The notes: a model not told the origin generated them from the letters alone. Shown: positions 1-13,176, counted from the stretch's first letter. The stretch: DNA of 64,000 nucleotides from Rotaria sordida (GCA_905250125.1 CAJNOL010000832.1:6341-70340), one strand, 5' to 3'. Translations and numbers: made by a program.

Positions 1-3000
1 CCCTCAAAAACTTATGAAAATCTTGTTCTTTTTAAATTTTTTCTGCTCGGACAATGAAGTAGAGATTCCGAGCTATCGAATGATATCAAGAAAATATTTT
101 TCCTTCATGATGAAATTCGATTTATAAGATACATAAGATAGGTGTCCAAATAATAATTTTACATACTGTATATATATATGAGATGCATTCGCTTGTTTAC
201 CTATTTTCTATAATAATTTTTGTTTTTTTCAACAATCGATACATCGATTGATCTTCTGAATACAAAATCTTATTCAATGAAATATTTTCATTCGATTGTT
301 GTTTTCGAATTCCTTTGTTCATGATTTATTCAAAAGGAGGAAATACATTTTGTGAATTCTCAGTTTCGGATGATACGATAGCATGGGCGTAACACTCCGC
401 TCACTTGGTCGCTTAAGCGAAGCCTTGAAAAGTAGCTCCAAAATTCGTCATATATCTACGCGTATACTCGATTTCGAACATGATCATACAAAACTATTTC
501 AATACTATTTGCAATTAAGAAAGAATACCATATTATAAGATACCTACTGTCGTACCTTTTTTCAAAAAATTTTGTCAAAGTACCAACGCGAGACTTCTTT
601 TGATTTTGAAGCAACATAGTCTAGCCATTTCTCTTTCTTGAGCATGTTTGGTGATGATGTGGAAGAAGCAGATATCTAGTTGACATTATAAAGCAATTGG
701 AATTATCTAGAACATAGTAACTACTTAATTCAACAAAAAACTGTCAAATTATATTTTGGATTGTAATTTAAATTTTTCATTATATTCGGTGATTGATTCC
801 GTTTTGCTGTTTGGCGATCTAAAATTCACTCGATCCATGAATAACTCAAAATGAAATACTGATTTACAGGAGAATATTGCAACGATTCCTGCATCATAAA
901 TATCCAATAAAGATGATAGTTATGAGGTGAAAGTTGCTCAATCATTTGATGCACTTTATACCGAGAAAAGCGAACTCCACTTCAATACAGATCGTGGTAG
1001 ACATGTCGAAAAATCCTGTAAGCCATGACAATTTGTGATAGACATGTCTACATGTTATTTTGAAGTTTAGGATCTAAGACTATTGTACTGTGAATGGATT
1101 TTGAAATATTGAATATATTTTTGACTTTGTCATGGATTTTAAATGTTCAAGTTTGAAGAAATGAGTTGTAGTCATTTCCGATGTGGCCTCATGAGCCCTG
1201 TCACAGAGCTGCGTATGAAAAAAGTAGGTAAAAACCCACTTTTGTACTAACAAAGTGAGCTTAGCGTGGCCAATTGTTATGATATTTCATTTGTTTTTGT
1301 CTTCTGTAAGCTATGTTTCCGTAATGGCAAGAGCAAACGCTTCAAAATTTTTGTCAAAGTTGGAGATGATTTATGCCTGAAGTTCTGACAAAAAGAGACA
1401 AGATTTTCATCATCCATATTTACGTAATGACATGACCTCCTTTCCTTACCAAAAACTCCAATTTTTGTCTAGACTGACGATTTTCAAGGTTCATACATCG
1501 TTGGATAGCCCAAGCTTTCTACTTTCGAATGCACTATCATTTACTAATTTTACGATTGAGTCTGTGGGATTTACAGAGATTTTCCTGAAAAACTTTTAAT
1601 TTGCAGGGATGGCTTCCGAGTGTCAGTCATTAAAGTTTTTTAAGCTCCTCTTCACCTCTCCCATATGAAAAATATAACTAGTATACATTAGCAGATGTGC
1701 GCCAAACACTCTCTCACATTTTGCGCATATATATGCTGGTACGACTTTCCGAGTAGTGGTAAACCATTTAACTTAACCTAACATTAAGTACAGTTTTGTT
1801 ACTTAACGTTTAATTTTGAACATTAAGTTTTAATGAAAAACATAATACTTCATACTGAGTTAAGATTTTTTTTCTATTGAACAGTTAATTTACTTAAAAT
1901 TAAATTTAAGCGGTTGCGTTAGACAGATATCACTAAACCGTGATCAGGCTGCACAACACAATATTGTGCCCTTACGATAGTGGAGAAAAATTCTAGTGGA
2001 ATCTAATTGGTCGAGAGCCTTTTTCTATCAACCAATCAGATTTCACTAGGGTTTTTCTCCACTATCGTAAGGGCAAAACATTGTGTTGTGCGGGCTGGTC
2101 ACGGGATAGCAGGGTTCTGTTTCATATGGTCTGAACAGTACCACGACATGTCCGTATTGAAGTAAAGAAAAACTCGAAATTCAATGGTATTTGTCTAAAG
2201 CAAACACTTAAATTTAATTTTAAATGAATTTAGTTTTTAGTAGAAAAAATTGAGATTTACTATTAAGTGTTCAGTAAAGCCATTGACTTACTTTACTGAA
2301 TTAAATCGAATTTAAAAAAGTTGTTCACTCCTAATATCAATTCATGCAAATTTTTAACGTGTATGGATATAGCCTCCTTTTCATGAACAAACTGTTAGTC
2401 AGACGAACGCTGCAAATATAATGATTCAAAGTTTATCTTTCCTTATTATTATGTGTTTTGTTTCCTAAAACTCCAGCGATACGAGATTGTTTTTATTCAC
2501 ACGATTTATAACCTATTTAAACGAGCTTGAACTTTTGAACTAACTAACATATGATTTATAAGCGACCTGCGTATTCAAGCGAATTGTCATTAGTATAACT
2601 GCACGAATTCTATCTTTCTACGCAGTTCTTAAGGTTCCTAGAGAGTTTAATCGAACATGATTTAAGTTGCAGAAAATAAATTATGTTTTGTTCCATAAAG
2701 CTCAAAATTCTGCATCGATGGATATATGATTGACGAGTGACCTATCTGTTCAGACGAATCGTCAGAGATATTTTTGACCAAAAATACAGTAATGTCTTCT
2801 ATTTGCCAGCCTTTGGATGTTAAAGTCATACCAGACTGGTAAATAGTTATTTGACTTAATCCTCCATATTCATTGAGCTAGGAACTGTCACACATCTAAT
2901 GTTTACAAAGTTAAAACAGGACAAATCGATGATCATAGAAGAAAAGAATTGTCTGACAGAAAACACACTCTACAGCTGTAGTAAAAAAAAAGCACAAATT

Positions 3001-4464
3001 ATAGATGACATAATTTGTTACATATTGCTATTATTTTAGAAAAAGTAAAGTTAACGCGAATATCTGGTTTATTTAACATGTGGATAATATGAAAGATAAG
3101 AAACAAAAGGATGAATAAGAATAGCTTATAATAACACACATATATGCATGTACAGACACAATGCAATATTCCATAGAACGAAAGGAATACACCATAGTAC
3201 GAAAGGGACATACGAAAGAACCAAAGTAAAACAAGTAACGCATGAAGGAAAAAAGTAATAGAAAAAAATCCAATATACACTAAATACAGTAATAAGGAAA
3301 ATCAACAGAATTAACTGTCACTATACGACATAATTGTTTTTGACGCATATCTTACTATGTTTTAACTCAATTATGAAAAAAAAGCAAGAGAAGTTAGCAA
3401 CAGATTCAAGTAATCCTTGCTAACATACGTTTCTGAACTTGTGTTGGATCGCTAATTGGTTGTACTAGATTCAGAGTTATATTTTCTTTCGATTGGTATA
3501 ATTCTCAAGGGAAGAAGATCATTGACCAAAAAGGAAGACTTTGAGTCATAATACTAGATTTTCGACTTCATTTTAAAACTGAGCCTAGAACAAATGTGTT
3601 CGACGATTGGTGTTGACTCACTAAACACGAGTCTCAAATGTTGACTCGAATTATATGTTGAATAATATCGGTTTTAACAGGATTCGTCGAGAAGAAAACG
3701 ATTCTTTTCGAGATTTCCTCGCCGTTATTTTTTTCTGCAGACCCAAACTGTGATTTTCGAAAGTTTTCTTTTTGAAGCCCTATTGAGGGTTATCGAGTGT
3801 GAAAACTCATTTGTTTGAGAATAGTGACCTCTTCTGAGATAGCCGACTGGTCAAGAGAACTTTTTCTTCTATATGCATGGGCTGAATAATTACACTTGTT
3901 ACTTATGTGATCAAATGTTGTAACGAGTGTCGGTACGACCATTGATTGTAGTCACACTCACATATGTACCCGACACCTACACCTACACATCCACATCCCA
4001 CAAAACGATCGAATCTTGGAAAGAAACGATTGAACAGGTACAAATGTTTGATATGAAAATCTGCTTCAAGTATAATTAACATTCTTTTTCTTTCAACTCG
4101 TCCCAAAAATTTGATTGCAAAACACCTTAAAATGATTTCGTGTCAGTTCAACATAACTAAAGTAGCATTTCTTTTTCTCCTTACTATAGCCTATATATAT
4201 TTCGAAGACGAATGAGATTTGTGTTTCTCGGTTGAGAGATGCAAAATAAAGCAAGCGCGCTCGCCATCTCTACCCGTGAAATATTTGTTGTTGAGCAACA
4301 GCCGAATGACTGCTTGTTCTCTGGTTGGGGACCACTTGATTTCTTCTCTGATTCAAGAAAAACAAGTGAAAGACATCCCGTATTTGTTTACGAAAGCGCT
4401 TTGATGCGATATAGTAAGTATCATTCAAAAAACCTATGATCTCTTTGCTCTTTTTTTAATTTCA
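1..4464. other. Gene-free AT-rich region
   Basis: I find no coding region here that I can support. Open frames are short, AT-rich and lack family motifs. The stretch holds a foldback element (1938-2104) and a short CA-rich patch around 3955-4000. Around 1765-1930 and 2160-2310 there are TTAA- and CTTA-rich tracts flanking the foldback that may be parts of a larger decayed element. Confidence 0.5.
1938..2104. mobile_element. Foldback element (about 75-bp arms)
   Basis: The sequence from 1938 to about 2012 reappears inverted from about 2030 to 2104 with few mismatches. The arms share GCACAACACAAT, then CCCTTACGATAGTGGAGAAA, then an ATCTAATTGGT/ACCAATCAGAT pair next to a short loop. This is the layout of a MITE or foldback element. 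No protein is encoded and no target duplication was identified. Confidence 0.7.
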
Positions 4465-5437
4465 TCACGATAAATGAGAACTAAATTGATTAATGATTGT
4501 ATAGCAGTAGAACGAACTCTAAAAAGAGAAACAATATCTACTCGACAGTGTTTGTTTATAAAACAAGGTCTCTTACTGAAATTGCACCATACCCATAGAT
4601 ATTGAAAACCACTTGAATTACACTTTCTTGAGCTATACGGTAGACACTCTTGATCATATTAGCCGTAACAATAAAATAAATTGTTGCAAAAGCATTTGGA
4701 GTAACGAAGATCAATACAATGATAATTTGAAATAAAACCATTCGCGTCATCTGTTTAGTGAGTGCAGAAAGCGAATGTCGTTCGTGTGCAGTTAACTTTT
4801 GTAATTGTCGATAGGTTAGAATACCGAATATACTAATTATGATGACAGGAATGACAAGATAAAGTCCAACGACAATAAAATAACTGCGAAAAAGTGCATA
4901 GGTTCCATTTGTTGTCACACATGTATATGTACCCGATCGTATATTCACAAGCAAGTCTTGGAGAAAGAAATAGGGTATATCGAGTAGAATCCACACGTAT
5001 AGAAATATAATCACTAGATATTGTGCCACTTTGACACTACTCTTTTGTCGCCAAAACACTGAGCGGGATGAACAAAAAAAGGTATCCATCGATTGAAAAC
5101 ATAAACAACTGAATGAACAAAGGGTGGCAATGTCAAGAAGAGGAATCCGAAATTTGCACCATAGTCGATTGGACGAAGTGAAATCAATACGAAATCCTTG
5201 GCTAAGAATACGTGTACCAACGCCAAGGAGAAGTGCTACTAGATCAAAGAATGATCTTGTGAGTATATAGAATGAACAGGCGTTGTTCTTGAAGCTTCCC
5301 AAACTGAGAAAGAGAATAATATTCAATAGACTTCCAAAAAGACCACTCATTAGTATAACAAAACCTAGTGCAATATTGAGTTGTTGAGAAAGGAGAGTAA
5401 GTGATGGAATGGTCGTTGTGTTGTTGATCGACGACAT
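4465..5437 (-). CDS. Divergent rhodopsin-like 7TM receptor
   Basis: Likely plasma-membrane G-protein-coupled receptor of unknown ligand. Exon 1 is 5437-4577 and a terminal micro-exon is 4518-4465. The 58-bp intron begins GTAAGA and ends in a polypyrimidine tract plus AG, and joining is phase 0, giving 304 residues. The N-terminus has a glycosylation sequon (NNTT), then TM1 (about 22-47, with G.LLN), TM2 with a D in FFDLVALL, and a TM3 whose usual DRY is replaced by MDTFF. ICL2 is rich in basic residues. TM7 ends IYGYGAIS, and the micro-exon supplies SSFYCYTI, matching the usual TM7/helix-8 region of this class. Without splicing the frame ends early and the helix-8 segment is lost. This style of receptor is expanded in rotifers (family knowledge). 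The ligand cannot be read from sequence. Confidence 0.8.
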
Positions 5438-5630
5438 TACACATCAAGTTTGTGATAGAGCTACCATTGTCAGTTATTTTCCATCAGCACAGCATCGAAA
5501 TGAAACAAGAAACGAGCGATGGTATTAGAATATGTGTTAAAAAGAGAAAGGATCGAGTGTCTAGTTTTAATTTTAGACATTTCTTAATCACATTAGAATG
5601 CAAATCAGTTCATTATTCCTATTACTTATC

Positions 5631-5945
5631 TTAGTTATGAATTTCGATCAAAACACGCAGTTCAACAAGCATAGTAGCAAAACTGATAACATAGTTCTCA
5701 CATAAGACGACAATGCAATCAATATCGCGAGACTCACATATTCTTCTCATTGTATTGATTGTCGTTTCTGATAATTTAATCAGCAATAAAATAAAAAAAC
5801 TGAGTACATCTACAGTCACTTGTGCGACAGAGATCATGCTCTCTTGCTCAGCAAATGTGATTAGAACTGCTCGATGACAGAGTAACTCATTCATTGTTGA
5901 CAAGCATACAAAACTATGCCAGAATAAGATCAACACTAATAACAT
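5631..5945 (-). CDS. Doubtful small ORF, unknown
   Basis: A 104-residue open frame lies about 200 bp upstream of the receptor gene on the same strand. It starts with a hydrophobic stretch that could be a signal peptide (about 1-16) and has a second hydrophobic run (about 47-60). Four cysteines lie outside these runs. No family is recognised. Length and amino-acid composition are only mildly better than expected by chance in DNA this AT-rich. It could be a secreted or membrane peptide, a remnant, or noise. Confidence 0.22.
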   Translation of the reverse strand: MLLVLILFWHSFVCLSTMNELLCHRAVLITFAEQESMISVAQVTVDVLSFFILLLIKLSETTINTMRRICESRDIDCIVVLCENYVISFATMLVELRVLIEIHN

Positions 5946-6199
5946 ATAAAGATTGAAGGATTATGTAAAAAGATATTTTTTGCTCATCTCCATAGCTAAT
6001 TACTGTCCTTTCTCTTTTTTTCTTTTCGACGATGACGCTCAGTTTTTTTTTCTTCTTTTAATTAATTCTTACGTTTTTCTTACTCTGCCACTTCTCTCTC
6101 CTAAAAACTAAGTCAAATCAACTTGTGTGACAAGAGAAGAGAAGTAGGACTTAGGGTGAACGAATAAAACGAAAGACGAAAAGTCCTTCCAAAAATGAA

Positions 6200-6640
6200 T
6201 TTGGTGTGAGTGTGAGTGTGAGTATGAGTGTGGGTATGACGATGGTTGAATTTCGGTGAGAATGTTGATGTGGTATGAATGTGAATGTTGGTGTGAGTGT
6301 GGTCGTTGGTCTGACTTTTGGCGTGTGCTGCACCATATGTTTGTGGCTGTAGAAGTGCAGTGTATGATGTGGGGTATGAGTCTTGTGTGTGAGTGTGTTG
6401 AGTTCAATTGTGGATGTATTTGCGTGCGATGTTTACGTGTTAATGTGGTGCTTGATACATTTGGGTGTGCTTATGGGTGTGGGAGTATGATGTGTGATGT
6501 GGATATTGCGACGTATTATGTGGATGTATTGGTGTGATATGTGTGGTGGTGGTGGATGGATTGAGGTATGATTGTGGACATGTGGTTACGAGTGTGATCA
6601 GTTGGGATGACGTAGAGAAGCATGACGCAGTACACACACC
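6200..6640. repeat. TG-rich degenerate minisatellite
   Basis: The + strand is dominated by GTGTGAG, GTGTGGG, TATGTGG and GATGTGG variants with strong G-over-C and T-over-A strand bias. Open frames on both strands here are by-products of the repeat (runs of His/Thr/Ser on one strand, Cys/Val/Trp on the other). Confidence 0.75.
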
Positions 6641-8294
6641 CACATCCAGAAAACGTTTTGCAATTTAATGATAATTATATGATGGAATTTATCAATAGTA
6701 GAATTTTTTTGTTGATTTATAGTATCACTGAGTTGGATAGAATTGTATCTTGACATTGGATCATGAATACAGTTGTCAATAGAAGTATGATTTATGATAG
6801 TCTCCTGACTAACGATTATTTCATAATTTGACGATAATTTATTATATTGATGATTGACTGGTTTAACAGTAGCTTTTGCCAAACATATAGATTTATATAA
6901 AATGTATAGATAACAACAAAAAAAGAACAGGTTTTCTTTTATTCTACCTGTCAGATCTGAATGACGGGAAACAATCGACTATAGTCATTGTTGAGTGCAG
7001 TGACTCGAATTTCGTCACTATTATCCAGAAAATCAAATGAAAACACTATACCTTCATAACCAGCATTGTTGTAGTGATGAATGTTGGTCTTGTTCATGAC
7101 GATACCTAGGACTAGCTACCTTCATATAAATGAGAACGAAATAAACATTAATAACGTGTACTAATAGATGTTTCTACCTATTGTTATATTGATTGATTTG
7201 AGAAATTGGCATAGATGTTTTATTTTCAACTGGCTTCAGCATGGATTGCACATTGATGGGATTCGTCTGGGAGCAGATGAAAGATGAGCGTTTAGATTGA
7301 ACAGAATTCTTTTTTGTTCTTGGAAATGGATAGAGAACAGATGATATTATTTGAATGTTTGACTACTGTTGTGGTACAACATGTGTAAAATGACAATCAA
7401 CTCTGTTGGTATCAATGTGAATGAAATCAATATCATTAATAATTAGCATAGGTCTCTGAAAAAATAATTGAAGATGTGACTATGAATAAAATAGATGTTT
7501 AAAGGAAAACTTTGAACTACCATAACCGAATCTAGAGAAACAAGAGTATGAAAGTTAGGAGAATAGATATTATTGTTCTAAGGTTAATAATAAAATTTAG
7601 TGATAAATACAGATAGCTAGACATGCAGAAGGGAAAAATAAATAGGCTAGTGAAAGACGCCACTAGCACAACGCTTTTTTAAGGCGAAAGCTTATTGCAA
7701 TTTAAAATATTTATTTTTTTCGTATTCGAGAATAAAGTTTTTCAAAATACAAATACGACATTAATTGTTTAACCTAAATTTTTTTATATAATTACTTCCA
7801 AAGTTTATTATCTGATTGATACGTTAGATTTGATTGAATTTGACTTAGAGAAAACTTTTCCTGTCGGAATTAAGGCTCGTTAATTGGAAGAAAGAGCTTC
7901 AAGTATGTCTTACTTATTGGTTTAATCATCAAACATATCGATGACTAGTTCTTCGACATAAACAATTATGTTTTTTTAAATATGACTAACTCAACCAAAT
8001 AGTGCAAGGCTGTATTTAAAATACATGCTATGAGTCCAAAATAATGCAGCGATTATTAATGTAATAATGGTTTCTATATCGACATACATAAGTAGCTTGA
8101 CGTTCCATCACATATGGTTATGCGATAGTAGACTGTGCTAGTTTCATCCCCTTGCAAACTGTCATTTGCTTTCAGGCTCTGTAAAAGAAAATGATTGGTT
8201 TGATTTTATGTACAAAATATTATACAATGGGGTATTTAATTTCAATCTGAATTAGAACAAAAAAAGACACTTGATTTCCAATTGAAATGGGGAT

Positions 8295-8404
8295 CTAGGG
8301 GGGTCTTTAGAATTATTCATATGAATATATACGTAGATGCTTCCTTCTTTTTGTATGCGGGTATGCACATTTATAATTATATGAATAATTCTAAAGACCC
8401 CTAG
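8295..8404. repeat. Hairpin / short inverted repeat
   Basis: Arms CTAGGGGGGTCTTTAGAATT (from 8295) and the complementary AATTCTAAAGACCCCTAG (to 8404) flank a loop of about 55 bp. The match is almost perfect over about 27 bp. Probably a small MITE or foldback remnant. Confidence 0.65.
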
Positions 8405-10629
8405 ACCTCCTAGTCCCCTGTCACCAGAAAGGTGATATATAGCCACATATAACAATAAATGATTCTCAAGATTTATGAGACGGTATGCCTTGAAAATAGA
8501 GGGATGAAAAGCCTGCATGTTATTGGATGTTAATCACTTAGTCGAGACTTCGTATTACGTGAATAAGAGTGTGATTGATCTATGATTAGTGGGATCCGTG
8601 ATATATTTTATTGATAGAAAGATCTTCTCTCCACCTGTTCTGTCCAGAAAAAAAGCTTATTTTCTTAGAATTCTAAACCTGCATGTTCGGAAAAAATCGA
8701 GCATCACGTTTTTGTCCATAATTCAGTTTGAAATGAAAAACCTCATAGACTCCATTTTATTGATCGATTTTTGAATTAAACTAATATATTAATCGACTGT
8801 TCAGATATATATTACACATTTAAATTGAATGTCAAATATGAATAAACTGTAGACCTGTAGCAGCTCATAGTTCTATGAAGTGGTTCTTTTTTGAGAACTG
8901 GATCTAGTGATTAGTTCTTTTCATTTGATTTCAGTGCTCTGATAATGGTAATATAGCAATTCTATTCAGTACTTGTTTCAGTTGTAAAAAGAAGAAAGAG
9001 CTGGTTATCAGTTTCAGTTCTTTTCAAAGGAACTGGATGAATGCTACCAGTTGAGCATCTCGGTCGCGAACTGTCACAGGTCCAAATAAGTCATGGAATA
9101 GTTCTGCCTCTAAGGCAATATTTTTCAAATCTTGTCAAGTTCATTTATTATTGACAAGTATAATAATGCTCGCACGGTTACTTGAGAAATTTTAATGAAT
9201 GATTCTGAACTCTATTACCTGAAAAACGCTAGATACTTTAAAAACATCTCGACTTGTGATAGAAAGTTAAATTCAAATCTTTCGAAATTAAAGAAAGAAG
9301 TAGTCTACAAACGCTCACGATTTTCAAAAAAAAATCTATCTTTGATAGTTGATCCTAAATGAGAGAAAGGCATAGCCTAAATCTGTACAAACGAAAGAAA
9401 GATACAGCGCAAATTTTCACGAAATCGAAGACAGCTACAGTCAAACTTTGAAAAGCAGGAAGGATGTCCTTCCACAACTTTCCGATCATATCAACACTGG
9501 ATATTTTTATTTGAAAATATCTCCGTGAGGTTACTATTTCGATTTTAAAGTGTTACAAATAACATCGATGCTGTCATTACTCTACTTGAACTAATCAAAT
9601 ACTTTAAAATGTTTGATTCTCGAAAGTCCCTAAATTAAGAATTTGTGGTAAAATGATAGGCATCCATGTATTTTCGTCGTCCAACTTTGTTAGAAATGAT
9701 TCAGCTCTAAGTAAATTGAAGTCAAATTAAGACAATGAACAACTATTCATTCCAAACAGATTATTATGGGAATTATGACATCTCTTCCCGGACAGTACAC
9801 AATATAAAAGCTTGTCAAATTTTCAAAATCTCATTAGTAATGACACTCATCATATTATTCATGAAAGTAATGGATTTTTATCAAAAGTTTTAACTTGTTA
9901 ATTATTTATGAACTTCTCTATTCCATCTCACATGTGTTATCCGAATGTTATGCAATTCCTTAACTTATAAATAAATTGATTAGATATTATCTAAATTCAA
10001 CAAGATTTCATGGAACTTCATCGATAGATCTAAAGATTTCGACAATAAACGATAAAAGAATTATGTTGAACATTTCCCTAATGTTCTTCTAAAAATGTCT
10101 TCAAGTATATATTCCGAGATGGAAGCTGCTATATCTATACTATTATCTTTATATAACTATTTGTATTGTGGATCCTCATACTCTTCTATCAGTGTCTTTA
10201 TGCTTTAGAATCTATAATACAACACACGCTATATAAAACAAAATAACTTTAACGAGTCATATAAAATTCATTGCCCTTAGAGTATTTTACAAGTTTCGAT
10301 TTTTTCTCAAAATTATTTTCTCATGAACTTGATTAAGTTCACCGCATTTGGGTTCAATGCCGATGAACAAAACACTAATATCTACTATATATATATATGT
10401 TATTGTTCAAATTTGTCTACTAATTGTTTTAATAAAAACGTATCATCTGATGCATTTACATGTCCAGAGACCATAGATAGTACGTCATCGATCGAGAGAC
10501 CTGTTCTCATACAGCATATATTTTATTTGATCTATAAAACTTTGAAAAAAAATTGTAGAAAGCATGGTGAACATTTCGAAGAAAATCACACCTATTGAGT
10601 TTTAATGATCTGTTTGGCTAAAAATGAAC

Positions 10630-11881
10630 AAAAATGATTATAGAAACAATACTTAACATTTAGATTTTTATGATTTTTCAATAATTTCAGTAAGTGTTTA
10701 AAACCTTAGGACTCGGCCATATGTTCTTTTTTTTCAAGTGTACTCAGAGATATTCTTGATTTCTAAAATTTCTATAATAATCGTATAAGAGAAATTTAAA
10801 AACAAACGAAGTTTTGTCAAGATACTTTTTTAAATACTATCAGCGTTAAGTATACATCGTCTTATGTGATGAAATTGAGTTTACTCACTTTAAATTTTGC
10901 ACCATGAAATAGTTTTTATTTTACGAACTACAAGCTCATGTATAATTTCTTTGGAAATGAAAATGCAAATATGTTCCGAATGAAGACCGGTTTTTATTTC
11001 GCATAAGGAAAAGAGTATTTGTTTTTACTGGTATTCAGCAATGTCGATCGTAAAAATTATCTTTTCAATCAAAGCAAATGTCATAAACAGAATCAATATA
11101 AAAAAACCCGGTGTTAATCTATGTACGTTACAAAATTTTCACACGAGTTTGGTTTTTCGGTCACAACTGCAGCCTGGCTCGTCTTAGAGTTTCCATAAAA
11201 GAAATTAGCCGAAAAACCAAAATTGTCAGAAAATTTGGAAGCATACATAGATTAACATCAGTTGTCTATGTTGATCACGATTATGACATTAGTTTTGATC
11301 TAGTGGAAAAAAAATGCTCGTTTCTCTATATGAACAAAACGATCTGCATTCGGCACATGTTCACATCACAGCTAGCTATAAAACAGGATGGTCCTCCTAT
11401 CCTGTCCTGCTCCCTTCCGCTAGGACAGAAAAAGTTGTTCTGTACCCAGCTCTAGTTCAGAACTTTATTTACAAAGAAATTATACATGAGCTAGTAGTTC
11501 GTAAAAAAAAACCCTACCGAATGACACAAAATTTCGAGTGAGTGAACTTTAATTTAGCACATAAGACGATTTATACTTAACACTGATAGTATTCAAAAAG
11601 TATATTAACAAGACGTTGTTTATTTTTACATTTCTGATAAACCAATGTTATACAAATTTTGAAAATATTTTTTTTTTCAGAAGTATCTACTGATATATAA
11701 CTCATTTGGCTTACAATCAGTAACTAGCACATACATCAATGCATATGGGCAAACGAGAAACTCGCTGAGTATGCTTAAAAAACTCAAAATATGACCCAGT
11801 TTTGAGCTTGTAAACGTTCACTAAAATCACTAAAAAATGATAAAAATCTAAATATAAGGTATTGTTTTTATGATGATTTTT
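10630..11881. repeat. Giant imperfect palindrome A (1.25 kb)
   Basis: The left half (10630 to about 11190) is repeated inverted in the right half (to 11881). Matched pairs seen by eye: AACAATACTTAACAT (10645) with its complement near 11849-11866; a 23-bp block ending CATCGTCTTATGTG (10847-10869) with 11558-11581; ACGAACTAC.AGCTCATGTAT (about 10923) with its complement near 11484-11505; GTTAATCTATGTA (about 11113) with TACATAGATTAAC (about 11245). Open frames on the right arm (11111-11455 and 11314-11541) appear incidental. No target duplication was resolved. Confidence 0.75.
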
Positions 11882-12150
11882 TGTTAGTTTTTATTCAAAC
11901 AAATCATTAAAATTCAATAAAAACCGATTTCCTCAGAAATCATTACTCATCCTTTCTATTTATTTTTTTCTATTCTATATCGAATTACATATGCTTCTGT
12001 AATGAAGAATTATCTAAAATATCGTTGTCAAATAGTCACTAATGATAACAGCAATAACATGACAAAATTACATATTGAAATACTTTAAAACACAAAAATA
12101 AATAAATCAATCAATAAATAAATAAACATATTTAAAAAAAAAGAAACATT

Positions 12151-12591
12151 TTAATCTACTATCGCAAAAGCATCTCTTAAGAATTGTTTAAAATTAAGAA
12201 CAAATGTTAATAATGCAAATAAGACGAGTGATAATATAATCATTGTTAAATGTCGTGGTAAAGCTGCTCGTATTCGTCTAGTTAAACGATATAGACGAAA
12301 AGCAAGTTTAATAATATATTGAAAAAATTTCCACACTGTTAAAACATGTATAATACAAAATAAAAGACGAACGATAGTTGTATATCGACCAAAATCAAAA
12401 CGATATCGTTCCGAAAGCCACCAACAATATGAAAGCCATAGACCACTAAATACTAATGCTAAACGAAACTGATTTCGAGCAACAAATTCATTTTCTTCTG
12501 TTGTTGATAAACGTGTTATGGATGTTGCTGATTGATATGGTATTGCTACTGGTATTTTATCAGATGAATAATATATATTAGTTGTATCCAT
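12151..12591 (-). CDS. Small three-TM membrane protein, unknown
   Basis: A 146-residue protein in one exon, with codon use like the neighbouring genes. Predicted membrane segments are about 43-60 (rich in Trp/Tyr), 73-96 and 115-133, with a basic stretch YRLTRRIRAALPRH between the second and third. No family is recognised. It lies 146 bp downstream of the MIT-domain gene on the same strand. A pyrimidine-rich tract ending TGTAG lies about 33 bp before the ATG, a possible trans-splice acceptor or 5'UTR-intron acceptor. Location in a cellular membrane is inference from hydrophobicity alone. Confidence 0.7.
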   Translation of the reverse strand: MDTTNIYYSSDKIPVAIPYQSATSITRLSTTEENEFVARNQFRLALVFSGLWLSYCWWLSERYRFDFGRYTTIVRLLFCIIHVLTVWKFFQYIIKLAFRLYRLTRRIRAALPRHLTMIILSLVLFALLTFVLNFKQFLRDAFAIVD

Positions 12592-12737
12592 TCGATTAAA
12601 ATTTAGTTTTGTCTATTTCATCTACAATTCAAATATTAAGCAAAAAAGAAAAAAGAAACGACAGAGAAACACAAGACAAAAAAATTCATTTTATTTTAAT
12701 GTTAATTTCTACGAAAACATAGACAAGTACATAAAGA

Positions 12738-13176
12738 TTAATTTTCGCTTTCTTTTTGTTGTTCATCATTATTTATAGCTTCTTGTATTGTTTCATGCTC
12801 TTGTTGTTTAATTAATTTTTTTAAAATATCAACACGGTTTAAAATTTTATGACATTTAATTCGAAGATATTCTTTTGATTGTTCATTAGCACATGCACGA
12901 GACATGAATTCATCCATTAAATAATCAACTCCATCACGATAATGACGTATAGCAGCATAATAATCTCGATTATGATCATAAACTTTAGCTTGTTCAAGTA
13001 ATGTTAGACCTTGTTTTAATTTATCAAAATCATCTTTACTTGTACAAGCACTAAGACAGACATTCTCATTAATTGGTGTCATCGCGGCATGAGCTAAATA
13101 CAAGAATACGAAATACAAAAAAAATATTCTAGATTAGAAATATCTATTTTTTAATACCTCCAATGTTACTGTCCAT
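12738..13176 (-). CDS. MIT-domain protein
   Basis: Two exons: 13176-13158 (codes MDSNIG) and 13093-12738, with a 64-bp intron, giving 124 residues with phase preserved. Residues about 28-103 form one three-helix MIT (microtubule-interacting and trafficking) domain: D.DKLKQGLTLLEQA.VYDHNRDYYAAIRHYRDGVDYL, then RIKCHKILNRVDILKKLI. MIT domains typically bind the C-terminal motifs of ESCRT-III subunits, so a role in endosomal or membrane-scission trafficking is inferred. There is no AAA ATPase, kinase or other domain, so it is not VPS4, spastin or ULK3 but a stand-alone MIT protein. An acidic, Gln-rich tail ends it. Upstream member of a close same-strand pair with the 3-TM gene. Confidence 0.85.

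Larger units (their letters stand above)
5946..12150. other. Gene-free region with repeats
   Basis: No supportable gene in about 6.2 kb. Contents: a TG-rich degenerate minisatellite (about 6200-6640), a perfect-armed hairpin (8295-8404) and a long imperfect palindrome (10630-11881). The remainder is AT-rich sequence in which I see no structure. Confidence 0.5.

Noticed and set aside
4219..4439. Overlapping + strand frames of 61-66 codons
   Set aside because: Short, no motif, next to the 3' end of the - strand receptor gene.
6108..6643. Several His/Thr- or Cys/Val-rich frames on both strands
   Set aside because: By-products of the TG-rich minisatellite; no start context or family match.
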